NCBI GenBank assembly: GCA_025093555.1
Contig: JAIWNF010000069.1
Span: 1-64,000 of the forward strand
Origin: Circinella umbellata
Lineage: Eukaryota > Mucoromycota > Mucoromycetes > Mucorales > Lichtheimiaceae
DNA length: 64,000 nucleotides
Reading direction: 5' to 3'
In this document: piece by piece, positions 35,454 through 61,569 of the stretch
Layout of the letters: each line of letters starts with the position of its first letter
How positions within the stretch are numbered: the first letter of the stretch is position 1
Made by a program: the position numbers and the translations under genes
The notes under the pieces: model-generated
Database searches by the model: none
Told to the model about the DNA's origin: nothing
The model's input: the letters and a program-made list of their open reading frames with translations, nothing else

Positions 35454-35998
35454 TACATTTTTATCTTCTAAACCATATTTTGTTTTCATACGTAACTATG
35501 TAAATGTAAGTATCATTTAGAGAGGTGGAGGGAGAGGTTTATCAGACTCAAAGGCTTTAGATAAGAGTTGTTTACTGAGTATCATACGTAGGTATTTCAC
35601 CACGAGGGTCTCACATGTAAGCTTAAGTATATACGTACGTCTGTATTTTTTCATTAGATTAAAGTAAAAAAAGTAAAGCTGATTGTTTATTTCGAGAGAT
35701 ACTTTTAAAGGACACTAGTAATAATAATAAAAAGAGAATGAGAGAAAAAGTAATATGGATTATGTCTGTGAGTTGTGTTGGGAACTAATATATATACATA
35801 TAAGAAATTGTCACGATGCCAATTTTATGGACTAGGAGAATAAGAATGGAGACTGAAATAGTGTAACGTATAAGTTAAAGACATTTTTATATTAACATAA
35901 TTACCTTTATTATTATTACCATTGTTATTAGTATCAGTATCAGTATCATTATTATCCTTATTCTTTACCAGTATTATCAAAAAACTAGAATATTAATA
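35454..35998. other. Gene-free stretch
   Basis: AT-rich, with a short interrupted ATT/AGT-type microsatellite at about 35900-35960. No coding feature supported. Confidence 0.45.
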
Positions 35999-36244
35999 TA
36001 GTTGAACCTTGAATATTCCTTTTTTGTAAGATACTCTGCCTTTGAACTCTTGTTTTTTTGCTTTTCATTTGCTCACTGTATTTTATAATTGTGTATATTA
36101 TTCTCATGAATCTTTATCCAAATATGGAGATACACAAAATGCTTGCTTTATTTTAATATATATCAAGTTTCGTTTGTTGCAAGTCTTCGGTTTTGCAACA
36201 AAAAATTAGGAAATCTCAGGTGTGCAAAAATCGGGGGTCGACTG
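35999..36244. mobile_element. Possible pogo/Fot1-like MITE
   Basis: The left end TAGTTGAACCTTGAATATT and the complement of the right end CAGTCGACCCCCGATTTTT are alignable inverted repeats (CAGTyGAmCC type), with TA on both outer sides (35997-35998, 36245-36246). This matches pogo/Fot1 elements, which have CAGT ends and TA duplications. The ends are diverged and there is no coding sequence, so confidence is limited. Confidence 0.4.
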
Positions 36245-36246
36245 TA

Positions 36247-37444
36247 ATGCTTTTTTAAAAGACTGTAGTTGAGCAACCAGTAGTATCTCTACAAAATATT
36301 CAAGACACATGAAACGTATATGTTGACCCTACCAAAAGATACCACAATTCTTAAGAAACATTTCAATTTCTAAACCATCCAAAACAATACGTCATTTTCT
36401 AATAACAATTATGACGCATGTTTATCTCGATAATTCACAAATTTATTTTTAACTCTTCCCCCCCACCCGTTCACCCAGATTTTTTTATTCCTAGAATCAC
36501 TCTCAACAGCATGCCCATACAGTTAGAATTTGACTTGCAAGTAGCACAAAAATCCTAGAAACTGATATAATAGGGAAAAGCAAATAACAGTGGGATGTTT
36601 GACTGTATAACCCTCAAGGTAATAATCAATTTCTTTCAATGTAAATTATACCTTGATTATATTATATCATTACCAAAGCATATTCATCAATAAATAATGA
36701 TTTTATGGTACATTTGATTTATGAAACCGTAATTCATTTAAACCCGACACCCACAATCTCTACCTATTTATCTTTCAAGTACTTATTTTGATCGTCTGTC
36801 CAAAAAAAATATACGTACGTATATTAGTCAAGAACTTTTATATATATACTTGCATCAACTAAATAATAATAAACTACACTAGCATTTCCCCAACACCATT
36901 TTTTTTTCATTGAATAGAATCATCTACACCCTTTTTTTTTGCCAAATTATATTCCTATCCCCAGATTAAACGATCCCCCACCTCGCACTTCTTATGTTAG
37001 CTACCTTTCGCCAAAAGTATCACGGTTTTCTTTCCTTTTTTTTTTATCTATTATTCGATAACTTTTTAACAATATCGAGTTTTGTAAACTGGAATAAAAT
37101 CACCTAAACTGAATATTTATTCATGTTTCAAATCGAATTATATCAAAAATTGTATCGAAGTTAAGTCTATCCAATATATAGGCAGCAATTCCGGGGGGAG
37201 TGAAGATGGAAATTGTGGGGGGTGCGAGAGAATATTTTCATAAACCGACGCACTCTAAATGAAAAGCTATTTCATTTTGCTTTAACCATAGAATATGAGA
37301 GAGGGGGGGGAACGGTTTTCTCTTAGCTTTTTTTTTAGTTGTTGCTATTATAGTTTCCCTTTACTCTCTTTCTTTCGTTTTTTTATTTTTTATCTTTTAT
37401 TTTTTACCTTATATATCCTTTTTTGACCTTTTTTTTTGTAAAAC
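36247..37444. other. Intergenic region upstream of the BEACH gene
   Basis: AT-rich with pyrimidine tracts towards the end, typical of the upstream region of the genes in this window. No coding feature supported. Confidence 0.4.
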
Positions 37445-50841
<13,397 letters not shown>

Positions 50842-51006
50842 AATAGATACACATGAACTCAATTTTAATAATAAAGCTTTATAATTGAATTATATGTATA
50901 TATATTTATTGGATCATCCATATAATCCCCCCCCCGCACACTAGTCATTCATTATACTATGTATGTTTACTTTATAATTTACAACAAAAGAAAATAGATA
51001 TCTTTT
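50842..51006. terminator. Convergent 3' ends of the BEACH gene and the gag-pro-like gene
   Basis: The two genes converge with only 165 bp between stop codons. AATAAAGC at about 50869-50876 is a plausible plus-strand poly-A signal for the BEACH gene. For the minus strand only AT-rich sequence is available. Confidence 0.45.
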
Positions 51007-52269
51007 TTATTCAAATGTATCAGCATAAAAAGGAGCATCATAACCCATAAAATGAATCATACTTTGTTTCACTTTAAAAAACGCACCAAAAAAGAAAAAG
51101 AAATCCGCACCAAGAATTAAATCGACTTGACCTCCATAAAGAGCAGGCATGACCTGAACCGTTAATTCGGATTCCATAGATGCACTGGTTGGATGTTGAA
51201 TAAGACACAAGACACTTCCAATCGCATCACTGACTTGTCCAAATTCAGTAGCAATATCACATGCATCGTCTCGATTTAATTTTAATTTTAAATCTTCTTG
51301 TAAAGCAACCGACATGGCAGAAGCACCCCATCTTTTCTTTGCTAATAAACAACGTCGTACACGTTGACCATTGATCGATAAATCAATAAAGGGTAAATTT
51401 ACATTTTTATGGGCAGAAGGTATTTTGTAACAGACACTTTTTTTATTTGCACCGGGTGGAATGATCAGTTTACCACGCTGTTGTGTGTGTGTTAAAAAGG
51501 AGGTTTCTTTTTCTTCTTGTTTTTTCTTTTTGGTATCCTGTTGTTGTTGTTGTTCTTTTTCTTTTTGATCAGATGATGATGATGATGCAGAAGAAGAAGA
51601 AGAAGCTTGTTGTTGTTCTTTGACTGTTGATGGAGTATCTTTTGTACCATTGTGAACCACAGGTATTTCTTTTTTATTTTGTTGATTTTCTTCTGTGGTT
51701 GTCTTTGATTTATTATTGGTTATTTTAATACTATCATTACTTTCTTTTTGTTGAGCACGGTGATCCGTCAATGATAAAGAGGAAGGTTTAAAATAACCGG
51801 ATGATAAGACTTTTTTAGCTTCTTTGGATGTAAACATAGGATCTTGATCCGATCTTTCTGCATTTAACAATACAGAATATTTAATCGCGTGATATTGAGC
51901 TACTTTAGCTGCCTCTTCCCAATCTTTGAACCGATATTCTTCGGGTTCAACTAAACGTTTCCAACGGGAATGTAAATGCATAACAAATAATATAATTAAT
52001 TCTTGGCTGGATAATGAAGATTTTTTTTTCACTTTGTTACGAAATTGAGTAATATAATGGATTAATTCTTGATAGAGTTGTGATTGTTCTTGAGCCATTT
52101 CGTGTTGTAATTTATTAGAAAGTGTTGTTGTTGTTGCTGTTGTTGTGGTATCCGTTGAAGTAGGTGCCGTTGTTGCATGGGTATTATTTTTATTAGTGTT
52201 GGAAGTGTTTGAATGTTTATTCGTGTCATTGGATTGTTTTTTTTCTTGTTTCTTTTTCGCGCTTGGCAT
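51007..52269 (-). CDS. Gag-protease-like protein with inactive retropepsin fold (domesticated candidate)
   Basis: Single-exon gene, 420 residues, ATG at 52269. The N-terminus is basic and T/N-rich (1-50). About residues 60-130 (ELIHYITQFRNKV ... ELIILFVMHLHSRW ... DWEEAAKVAQYHA) resemble the C-terminal capsid segment of retrotransposon gag. A long Q/S/K/E low-complexity linker follows. The last roughly 130 residues follow the retropepsin pattern: INGQRVRRCLLAKKRWGASAMS where a protease has ...LLDTGAS, then VDLILGADFF in place of ILGxDWL, then KVKQSMIHF. The DTG triad is absent, so I predict no protease activity. The frame is open, unlike the retroelement at 1-3515, and it sits between two conserved genes, which suggests a retained cellular gene. 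Its function is unknown. Confidence 0.8.
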   Translation of the reverse strand: MPSAKKKQEKKQSNDTNKHSNTSNTNKNNTHATTAPTSTDTTTTATTTTLSNKLQHEMAQEQSQLYQELIHYITQFRNKVKKKSSLSSQELIILFVMHLHSRWKRLVEPEEYRFKDWEEAAKVAQYHAIKYSVLLNAERSDQDPMFTSKEAKKVLSSGYFKPSSLSLTDHRAQQKESNDSIKITNNKSKTTTEENQQNKKEIPVVHNGTKDTPSTVKEQQQASSSSSASSSSSDQKEKEQQQQQDTKKKKQEEKETSFLTHTQQRGKLIIPPGANKKSVCYKIPSAHKNVNLPFIDLSINGQRVRRCLLAKKRWGASAMSVALQEDLKLKLNRDDACDIATEFGQVSDAIGSVLCLIQHPTSASMESELTVQVMPALYGGQVDLILGADFFFFFGAFFKVKQSMIHFMGYDAPFYADTFE

Positions 52270-52813
52270 ACTTCTTACGTGTATATATTATATGCTGTGT
52301 GTTAAAAAAAAGTGAGAGAGATAAAGAGGGGAGTACAATGATCTCGGAAATTCAAAAATAAAAAATATTGATTGTTATGAGTTATAAACAACTTTGATAC
52401 GAAAAGCTATAAGATGGGAACCTCAAATAATAACATTGGGTGAATATATATTTCTTTTTTATTAATAATATAAAAAAAAAATAAGAGAGATAGAGTAAGA
52501 AACAATGTGATTATTTTACAAGCTTTTTTTTTTTCTTTTTAAAGCTTTTTGAATTTAGGACTAAGATGGGAAAGGTGGGGAGGGGGGGGATAAGATATAA
52601 TATCAATATAGGGTAATTCATATAGTTTTTAAGCTAATGGTTAAAAGTTTCGTTCGTTATAAAGTGTGTGTATATATGTATAAAACGGGATGGAGATAAA
52701 CGTGTTGCTTTTTGCTTTTCATACAACTTTTTCTTAAAAAAAAAAAGTTTCTTTTTGCGGATGGGAGGGGGGTCAAAAAAAGGTGTTTTTAGTGGGAGGA
52801 GGGTTGAGGGTTT
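52270..52813. other. Intergenic region between gag-pro-like gene and clathrin 3' end
   Basis: Upstream region of the gag-pro-like gene and 3' flank of the clathrin gene, both on the minus strand. It is purine-rich with poly-A and poly-G runs. No separate feature supported. Confidence 0.45.
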
Positions 52814-55800
52814 TTAAAATCCAGTAAAGTGAGGTGTTTGCATGGTCATATGGGTAGCACCTGTGGGTGCGGCTGCTAACATTAATGGATTACCTAAACC
52901 CATGACAGGTTGCATGGATTGAGCATTATCTGATTCTTGTTCTTTCTTTTCAGCTTTTTGTTTTAATTCTTCAACATCTTTATCCAAGATAGAAATCTAA
53001 AAGAATAAAAAAGATCAATTATTAATATAACCTAATCATCGTTATTATTATATTTATATATATATATATACCTTGCTCGTTTGTTCATGAAGTAAATTAA
53101 TCATATAAGGCATTGAAAAATCACTTAATCCATGACGCCATGATAATTCCATCACAATATCAGGTCGCATCAAATCATAACATGTATATAACATGGCAGC
53201 AAAACATTCACGTCGACCAATTTCAATAAAGTAACCCAATAATTCTTCAGCTACTTCACGATCTTTGGATTCGGCAGCGGTGTCCATGGCATCCTTGAAT
53301 AAACGATCTTGTTTAGACAAAGCAATCGATTGGCGCCAACGACGGTTCTTTTTATATAAATGAGCAGCAATACGACGGAATTCCAACAATTCATGTTTTT
53401 CTAAACGTTGAGCAATTTCAATGGTATCAATATTATTATAATGATCAATGGAATCACGAAGTGAATCAAAATCTTCTTCTTCAATAAATAATTCGTTTAA
53501 TGCACTATTGACTGCCTTGTTGTTGAGGTGTTGTACAGATTGTAAATAGGAACGAATTAATGGAATATTGTCGGATTTTTCAAAGAGTTGAACGACACGT
53601 GTGTGATTAATACGTGGGACCATCGATGCTAATAAATCATTGAGTAACATGGGTTGTTCGTTCAAATAGAATCGTAATGCCTTGTAATATAATTCCACAT
53701 TGGATACTTTAACAATAATTTCCTTGAATGCAGAATGTTCCCATGAATCAGAAGCATGATCCATCATCGCTTGTACGGCATTATCAAATTCATCATAATG
53801 AACATACAAAAAGACAAGTTCACGCCATAAATGAGTATCATTACAAGCACGGATCACCTTGGGAATATTGATACGAGAAACAAATAATTTCAAATGTTCC
53901 ATCATTTTTTCAGGTGCATATTTGGAATAAAGAACTGCTAATTCGGTAAACATGCCCATATGAGCTCGTTCTAATCCAAGACCATCTTCCAATAATGTAA
54001 TCAATTGTTCAAAATAACCATTGTTTTCATATGTCTGAACGACTTGTTCTAATTCTTCGGCATGAACAATGATATGTAATCCACAAATCTTGGCTAAACG
54101 GAATTCTTGTTGTCCAATACAAACAGTATTTACTTCTTTCCATACTTTCGTACTATTGGCTTTACGAGCACAATCCACAGCACCTTGATAATCATTCAAA
54201 TGAACCAACGTCGTAGCCAAACTAGCATGATTGGAAATACTTGTATATAAAATCTTGGCAGCTTCAAGCATATGAGCTTGGAAACAACGATCACCTACTT
54301 GTTGCACTTCAGCAATATTGGGTGAACCAATAAACTCTTCCATATCGGTCAAACGATCCGTCTTGGCATAAGCAAACAAGAGTTCGGTTTCAATGTAAGG
54401 TTCACGTGATTGTTTACGAGCCAATTGAAGGAATCGAACCAAATCATCGTATTTACCATCCATTTCAGCATGACGTGTGACTTCCATATAATTAGAAGTA
54501 TCATTCGCACGAATATAAGAGTCTAAATAACTCCTTTGGTTAGTAAAAACTATCCCACTTCTTTTTAATAGAATCAATTCTTTTCTTTTCTTTTTTAATT
54601 TACCAATAGATTCCTTGATACGCATATTATCCAATTGAGCCTTAGCCAATTTACTCCATACATCCGATTGATCACACCGTTCAGCAAATTCATAAGCACG
54701 ATCCAGATCACCAATTTTATCAATCAAAACCATAACAGCATCTCCATTGACATTATATTTTTTAAAGATAGCAAAGGCTTCTTCGAATAAATTTTCACCA
54801 ATACATACTTCAGCAACATCAGGTGCATCAAAATTATCCAATTTAGAAACATAATCCATCACTTTAGTATGATCAGCCTAATTTGTTTTTTAAATAAAAA
54901 AAAAAGTTAGTCTATATATAAATATATAAAAGTAGGGCAAATCATTCATATATAGATGTTTTTTTTTACCTTGACAGCAGTAAAGATAAGTAAATTTTGA
55001 AGAGTTTTGTTATCATTGAAAGCGCTTTGTTCTAAAACAATACGTTCTAAAAGTTCAATTAATTCGTTGGGTAAATCAGCAGCCATAAATGCTTTAACGG
55101 TAAGTGAAACATCTTCAGGATCAGTACATTCAGGTAATGCAGTAGCGACAATCTATTATATACATATATGCTAATGGATCAGAAAACATATATATACACA
55201 TACACGCATATATATTTCTATATTACCTGATCAATGACTTCACGACGATTTTCATTATTTTCTTGTAAAACATATTGCCAAAGTGACAAATCACGACGAT
55301 GCACAAGATAGCGAGCTTGATGTTTAAACATGGCATTTTCACTGGTGATATGAATCAGTTCATAATCACATTGACCCTTTTCATAAGCAATATAAGCTAA
55401 ATAAGGATCACGCTTTTCACAGTATTTACCAATAATCCGTGGTTCGTAAAATTCATTCTCTTTTAAGAAAGGTTCAGGATTATTATTGGTATCAATATAA
55501 ATCTTGGCCAAAGCATTATACACTTGACGATCTTGACTGCCCTCGGTGACACGCATATTTAACCAGGGTAACAATAATTTGAGACGATTCCGTTGTTCTA
55601 CTTCTTCACATAATTTACCGACATCCAATTCACCTTTGACAGATAATAATAAACTCTTAATAATATCTTCATCACATCCAACATCCAATAATCCACCAAT
55701 GACTTCAGGTGTACGTGACGGATTTACTTTTTGAACATAGACTTCAATGAATTTTTGTAAATTGTTGTGATAAAGATAAAGAACCAAATCATGGACAAAA

Positions 55801-58800
55801 CCGAATCGATCACATACAATAATCAAGGGTAATTGATCAGAAAGTCGTGCTTCCTAAAAAAAAATAATATGATAAAATAAAAAAGGTTAATAAATTTTTG
55901 TTTGATCCAACCATTCGATCATTCTTATTACCTTGAGGAAATTCTTGACTTTTTCAGCATCATAATAGTTACTTTCACGACAAATACGTTCCGCTTCACG
56001 AACATTACCCGTACGACATGCAGCTTGAATATATTTGAAATGGACTAACGGATCTTGACTGACATTGACAATGGAACCCAAATAGTAGTACAAACCTAAT
56101 ATACATATATTTCATTCCACTTAGCTTTCACTTTCCCTTTTCTTAAATTACCCCAGATTCTCCCCTTATTTTATATTTTGATTATTACCTTCATTACTCT
56201 TGAAACCTTCAAGTAGATCAATTAAATTATGAGGTTGTAATTGTTCAGAATATTTAATAGCCACTTGAACAACGACTTGTAAATTTTGACGTAAATTCAA
56301 ATTTAACATTTCTTTGAGACAATCTAAAGTTTGATCGACTGAAAGTGTACCAAAGTAATTGACGAGCCATTCAGCATTCATTGTATGTGTATATGGAATG
56401 ACACGTTTAATATCATGAATATCTGTAAAATGTTCCAATGCCTATAAAATATAATACAATAAGTTATTCCCCCGTTATTATTATAAGTCCCCATGATTAT
56501 AAGTTATATAAAAACTTACGCGTTGATGTAATCCAGCTTTTTCACAAAGAGTACCAATAGCGACACGATCATAGTGTGTAAGCATACCAGTACCTAAAAT
56601 AGCATCCGCTACTTGAGGAGCATGAGTTAAATTCATTTCAAGAACACGTGTTTGTAATGCAGCATCTTCTTCTCGATTATTCTTTAAATAATCAAGTAAG
56701 AAAGAAGTTGCTTGTTGAAGCATATTTTGTGATAAAAGAACATCGACCACCTTAAAAAATAAACAAATAAAGTAAATAAACAAATAAAAATGCAGGTACA
56801 TTCTTTTTCCCCATAAATATAAATTCTCTTTTTTTTACCTTATCAGCTTCAATCAAAGGACCATTTTCATCATTAATCAAAGTATGAGCAAAATCAACCG
56901 TCTTGTCAGGATCACTACGTGCAATATTATATAACAAAGAAGAATAATCCGGTGTATAACCCACAGTCTTAGCATAAGCAACAATTTTTTCATATTGACG
57001 ATTTTCAGCAAAACAAAGAACGACTTTGTGAGGTACACTCGCACGTAAATAAACGGATAAAGCTAATTTCGAATCGAATTGGCGCACAAAATCACCTAAT
57101 TCTTCACTACATTCCAATTTATCTTCTTTAAGCCATCTTTCCAATAAAGGTTGACGATTTTGTTGTAAGACAGGTTTTGCCATTTCTAATGATTCATAAC
57201 GATTTAATCCTCCCTTTTCTAATAACAGACCCAAGTATTTTAAGATGGGTGATAATTGATTCGGTGCAGCTGGTAAATTTCTGAATCGTTCAATGGTATC
57301 GACTGTACGTAAAATTCCCTATATATATATATATAGATATTAAGAAGAGTAATGTTGTTTTAGTTTCTTTTACTTTGGATTCTATCTATATAAATATATA
57401 TATATTGAAAAAAAAACATACCCTTGGTGAATTGGCAGCCATCTTAGCAGCATCATCATAAGCACCAGAAGAAAATAATTGATTGAATCGACTCACACAT
57501 AAATCATCCGCACCAGCTAAACCAGCACGACCCGCCAATTTAAGAGCCAATTCCGTATTATTCAAATTATTAACGATATAAGGAACAATCGTATCTTCAT
57601 CCAAAGTGACTGATAAAACTTGACCCTTTTTATTGACACCAATGACACCTGAAGTAGATTCATGATCTGCCGTAACAAACATGGTATCCCCACTAATACG
57701 ATTCATAAAAAGACAAATACCGGTTTCAAGATCATAAATATGAATAAAACCCATTTTTGTAACCACATAAATGACACCATATTTAGCACCGACTTGCATA
57801 GATACAGGAAAATCTTGACTTGCTTCAGGTGGGAAAAATATTTCAACAGCTTTCTTTTGAAAAGGTGGATTGCCTTCAGAATGATCTACTTCAATGATTT
57901 GAAGCTAATAATAATAATAATATCATATCATGTGAGTCGTCTTTATAATGAACAAAAATCAAATGAGTATTCAGCAATTTATACCTTGGAATCACCTGTA
58001 GCTGTACGAACAGCAAAAGCGAATAATTTGGTTGGATGAGGAGCATCTTCCAATTGAATAGAAGCAAAAGCAGCAGCATGACCTTCAATAAATTGACTGA
58101 CACCACGATCTTTGGAATAAAGTTGCATCGATCCAACCACACGCCCTTGTTGAGCTGAAATACCGACAAGTACCATCCATTTTTCATCTTTTGAAACACG
58201 ATAATTAATAATTTGACAACCGGCTAAATTCGTATGTCGATCAAATACTTTGATGGGACCTGAAGTGCCTTCAATAGACCAATGATAAACAGCATTTTGA
58301 GTAACAAGACCAATTTTTTGTAAATCAATCCATTTCCAAAAAATAATATCTTCAGGCATTAAATGGGATTTGACTTTAGTTTTTGTTTCAAGATTAAAAA
58401 CTTGTAATTGACGACTTGCTAAATAAAAATGGAATCGTATTTGTTATTGAGTAAGGACGGATTTTTATTTATACTATGTATATATATATATATATACTAT
58501 TGTTTTTTTTACCTTTCAATGCCATAACTTTGGTTGTTGGATGCATAATGACAGAGTCTGCTGTGATGGGTCGTCGCATCATTTCATTATTATTGGCCAA
58601 GTCAATAATAACCACTTGGTTTGTACCATTGACTTGTTCACGTACACAAATAAAACGTTCCGACTCTAATGTAAGTGTACTAAAACCAATACTTGCTGCA
58701 TTGACTCCCAAGGATTGCAGCTATATATATAATAAATAAAATGCCGAGATGAGAACAAAAAAAAAAAAAGGTTGCCATTGATATATCATAATGAAAATTA

Positions 58801-58855
58801 AGGTTTTTTTTACCTGAGTATGCTCCTGAAACTTGATGGGGAGCTGTTCTGCCAT
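52814..58855 (-). CDS. CHC1: Clathrin heavy chain
   Basis: Triskelion-forming coat protein of clathrin-coated vesicles. It starts at 58855 with [14 protein letters not shown] and stops at 52814-52816 (...MQTPHFTGF). Thirteen exons by my reading: 58855-58814, 58720-58513, 58418-57985, 57904-57422, 57318-56839, 56750-56520, 56441-56189, 56095-55932, 55853-55227, 55152-54970, 54877-54604, 54522-53072, 52996-52814. The N-terminal seven-bladed propeller ([20 protein letters not shown] onward) is followed by the clathrin heavy-chain repeats (for example [20 protein letters not shown]) and a C-terminal trimerisation and tail region. The sequence reads through the 81-bp intron at 54603-54523 without a stop, but family alignment ([12 protein letters not shown]) and a TACTAAC branch site show that it is an intron. 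Confidence 0.95.
54523..54603 (-). other. Stop-free 81-bp intron in the clathrin gene
   Basis: Donor GTAAAT at 54603, branch site TACTAAC, acceptor TTATTTAG at 54523. The length is a multiple of three and no stop is present, so retention would insert 27 basic residues between KESIG and the conserved DSYI segment of the heavy-chain repeat. Other clathrins have no such insert, so removal is expected. Confidence 0.85.
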
Positions 58856-61081
58856 AGTAGAAGCGGGTTATATAAAGGACTCTTTTTTAATGTATATATG
58901 TTCGATTTCTTCCCGGGGGAGGGGTTTAATAAATTTGAGAAAAGATGAATTAAAAAGAAGAAAAGCTAAAATACGCGTTATTTTTAGTTCATTGGGACCC
59001 GAGCAACAACCCATAAAAAAAATGGAATGTCCAATTATATAAAAATTTATAAAAAGATGAAAAAAAAAAGAATGTTTTTCTGCTTTTCTTTATTTTCTTT
59101 AAAGGTTCTTTTTTTTCAGCTCACCTTTATATATTTCCTTGCCAAGAGAAGTAAAGGGGAAAAGGCTGGGTTGCTTTCCGCGCTCTTTTTTTATCTTATG
59201 GTTTTTTTACAACTCCTCGGGAAATCCATACAATGGAGAAGTCTCTGTCTCTCTCTTTTTGGAATAGTGTTCAAAAAAAAAGCGCAGTAGAAAATGTTTA
59301 TATACATAGTAAAACTAGGGATACTACATTCTCTGAAGAAAAGTGATATAATAGTTTCATCATAACAGATATTGCATACTGTAATTTTTCTACGTATATA
59401 TTTCATGTTTTTGTCAATAAGAAAAAATAAATAGATGAGGGGTTTCTTTGTTCACAAATTTACTTTGATATAACTATATGTCTTACAGTTATAGAGTGTG
59501 GATGTAAAAGTACAACACATCACCTTCAGAATATTCAGAGAAAACCCCCGTACTACAATCTTGTAGGAGCCATTGACAGACAAAGCCCCCAAAACTCTAG
59601 GTGTATATGTAATCTTCAAGAATGAGTACAAGACATAGTAAAAAAAAACGATGTGAAGGATATACACCTTCCTACCAAAGTCGTCGTGAAATTGTCGAGT
59701 TCAAATCCGCACAACTTGTATAATACAGATGAAGACCTCGTTCGAGAATGTGTGGAAAATTGAATCCTTTTTTATATAAGTAAAATAATTCATATGTTGG
59801 ACTTCGTTTCACTGTACTTTTATGTGATATAAAACGAATAGCACTCAAATAGTGATTTGTACTTATGAATACAGTTGAGATAAAAAAAAAACAATTGTCT
59901 AAGCGGCCTGTAGAAAAGATCAATGGAAAAGTCTGGCTGCCGAAGATAATACTAGTAAATTTTGCGGTTGGAGCAAAACACGCCACAATCCAACCATCTC
60001 GTTGGATCCCTCTGCTGTTACTTTTATTTATTATTATTAGCTGCTAGACTGAGGTTTTTATCTTTTGTTTTCATAACCGGTTGCGCATGGGATCGAGAAG
60101 GATCGAGACAGATGTCTAGTTGTTTCCATTCGTAATCAACGACCTTCAATGATGTTCGTTACGCTCCCTTTCTGCTTGTTTTACTATTATTATTATTATT
60201 CTTGTATACTCTGAAACACATTTTAAATTTGGAGAGAAAAGAGCGACGTTAAAAATAATACTAAATTATTTAAAAATGGAATTTTAAGAGCAAAAAATTA
60301 TATATGAATGCCCAACGAAAACAGCGATAGTAATATCAACCATTGGTTCCTCCCACGAGAGGTAAGGATGAACATCAACAAGAACGATAATGTAAACTGA
60401 AAAAAAAAAGATTCGCATGATAAACAATTATATATTTATACAGCAGCTGGATATAATTAATTTATAGTCACTGGAACAGAGGCTAGTTTACTAACCTGTT
60501 TTATTTTTTCAATTGTTTCGATATACATGATTATAATGTTGAAATTATAACATGATAATTACAAACAGAATAAAAAAAAATGAAATAGTATCGAAGAATC
60601 TTTGGTATCCAGGCTACAGTTCATTTTAGATACGCTAAGAATTTCTTACTACGTATTGATGTAAGATGTAACTTGGATATATCCATATACAAGATTTCCA
60701 AAAGAAGTTGACAATGGTGCTTTTAATTTTCATTAATGCTGAAAAATCCTGTCTATTTACCACAGACAGTAAAAATAATTTATTGTGTCCACTTTCAAAA
60801 AAGGCGTGACATGATAAAAACAAATAAACAGATGCTTTTTGCACCGAACAGTCCAAAAATATTTTTTGTGGCACCTTAATCCATGAGGCTATTTATTTGT
60901 GCCAGAATTTGCTGTATCTATGCAAGCATATTTCTTTTCTTCTTCTCTATGACCAGAACATAACTTTTTGAATCTGGCAAGTACTCCATAGCTTATTAAT
61001 ATATAGCATGAACAACTAATCGTGCTATAAACTGATCTTAACTACCTTCACCCTCAACGAACATCACCGAAAAATATTTTC
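58856..61081. other. Gene-poor region upstream of clathrin
   Basis: The first 200 bp are the clathrin promoter side. Open stretches on the minus strand at 59452-59667 and 59672-59986 contain readable peptide segments (RVLGALSVNGSYKIVVRGF) but have frame changes and no family I recognise; they may be remains of a decayed gene. Nothing else supportable. Confidence 0.35.
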
Positions 61082-61569
61082 ATGATGTTGACCACAACTC
61101 ATAGAGTCCCATGTGATCTACTGAAAGAATTATTGAGATTGATTGAAGTTGTCAATAATGAAAGCGGTTGGGGGTTATTCAAAGATATATACATAAAAAC
61201 GCTTGACTACATTATAATGAATACTGACAACGAGAGCCGCAGAAAGAGGGCCATGGATATCAAAATTACAGCAATAGACCAAGTATTAAAGCATTCCATC
61301 TTTTTGAAAATATGGACAGATAGCAACAGATTAAATAACGTACATGGTTCTTCATCTATTATACAGCTCACATGTTTGAATATGACAGAGGAACCTCTCC
61401 CCATTAATTTCATATTCGTTTTTATAACTTTCACATCTTCATTCATTTCACAGAAATTCAGAGAATGGAATAATTGACATAATAAAATCTCCACATTCTC
61501 ATTTATTTCACTTTCAATATGTAAAACCAAGGAGGTGGAAATCTCATGTAACGGGAGTACCATGTGCAC
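61082..61569. other. Overlapping unassigned open stretches on both strands
   Basis: The plus-strand frame at 61082-61477 (131 codons) and minus-strand frame at 61569-61207 (120 codons) overlap; neither has a recognised domain. A related, inverted and degraded sequence seems to recur near 62040-62130 (ATAACTTTCACATC and GAGGAACC motifs), which suggests repeat-derived DNA and not a gene. Confidence 0.3.

Noticed and set aside
53054..54862. One continuous 602-codon exon of clathrin
   Set aside because: It includes an 81-bp intron with canonical signals, and its last codons run into the next intron.
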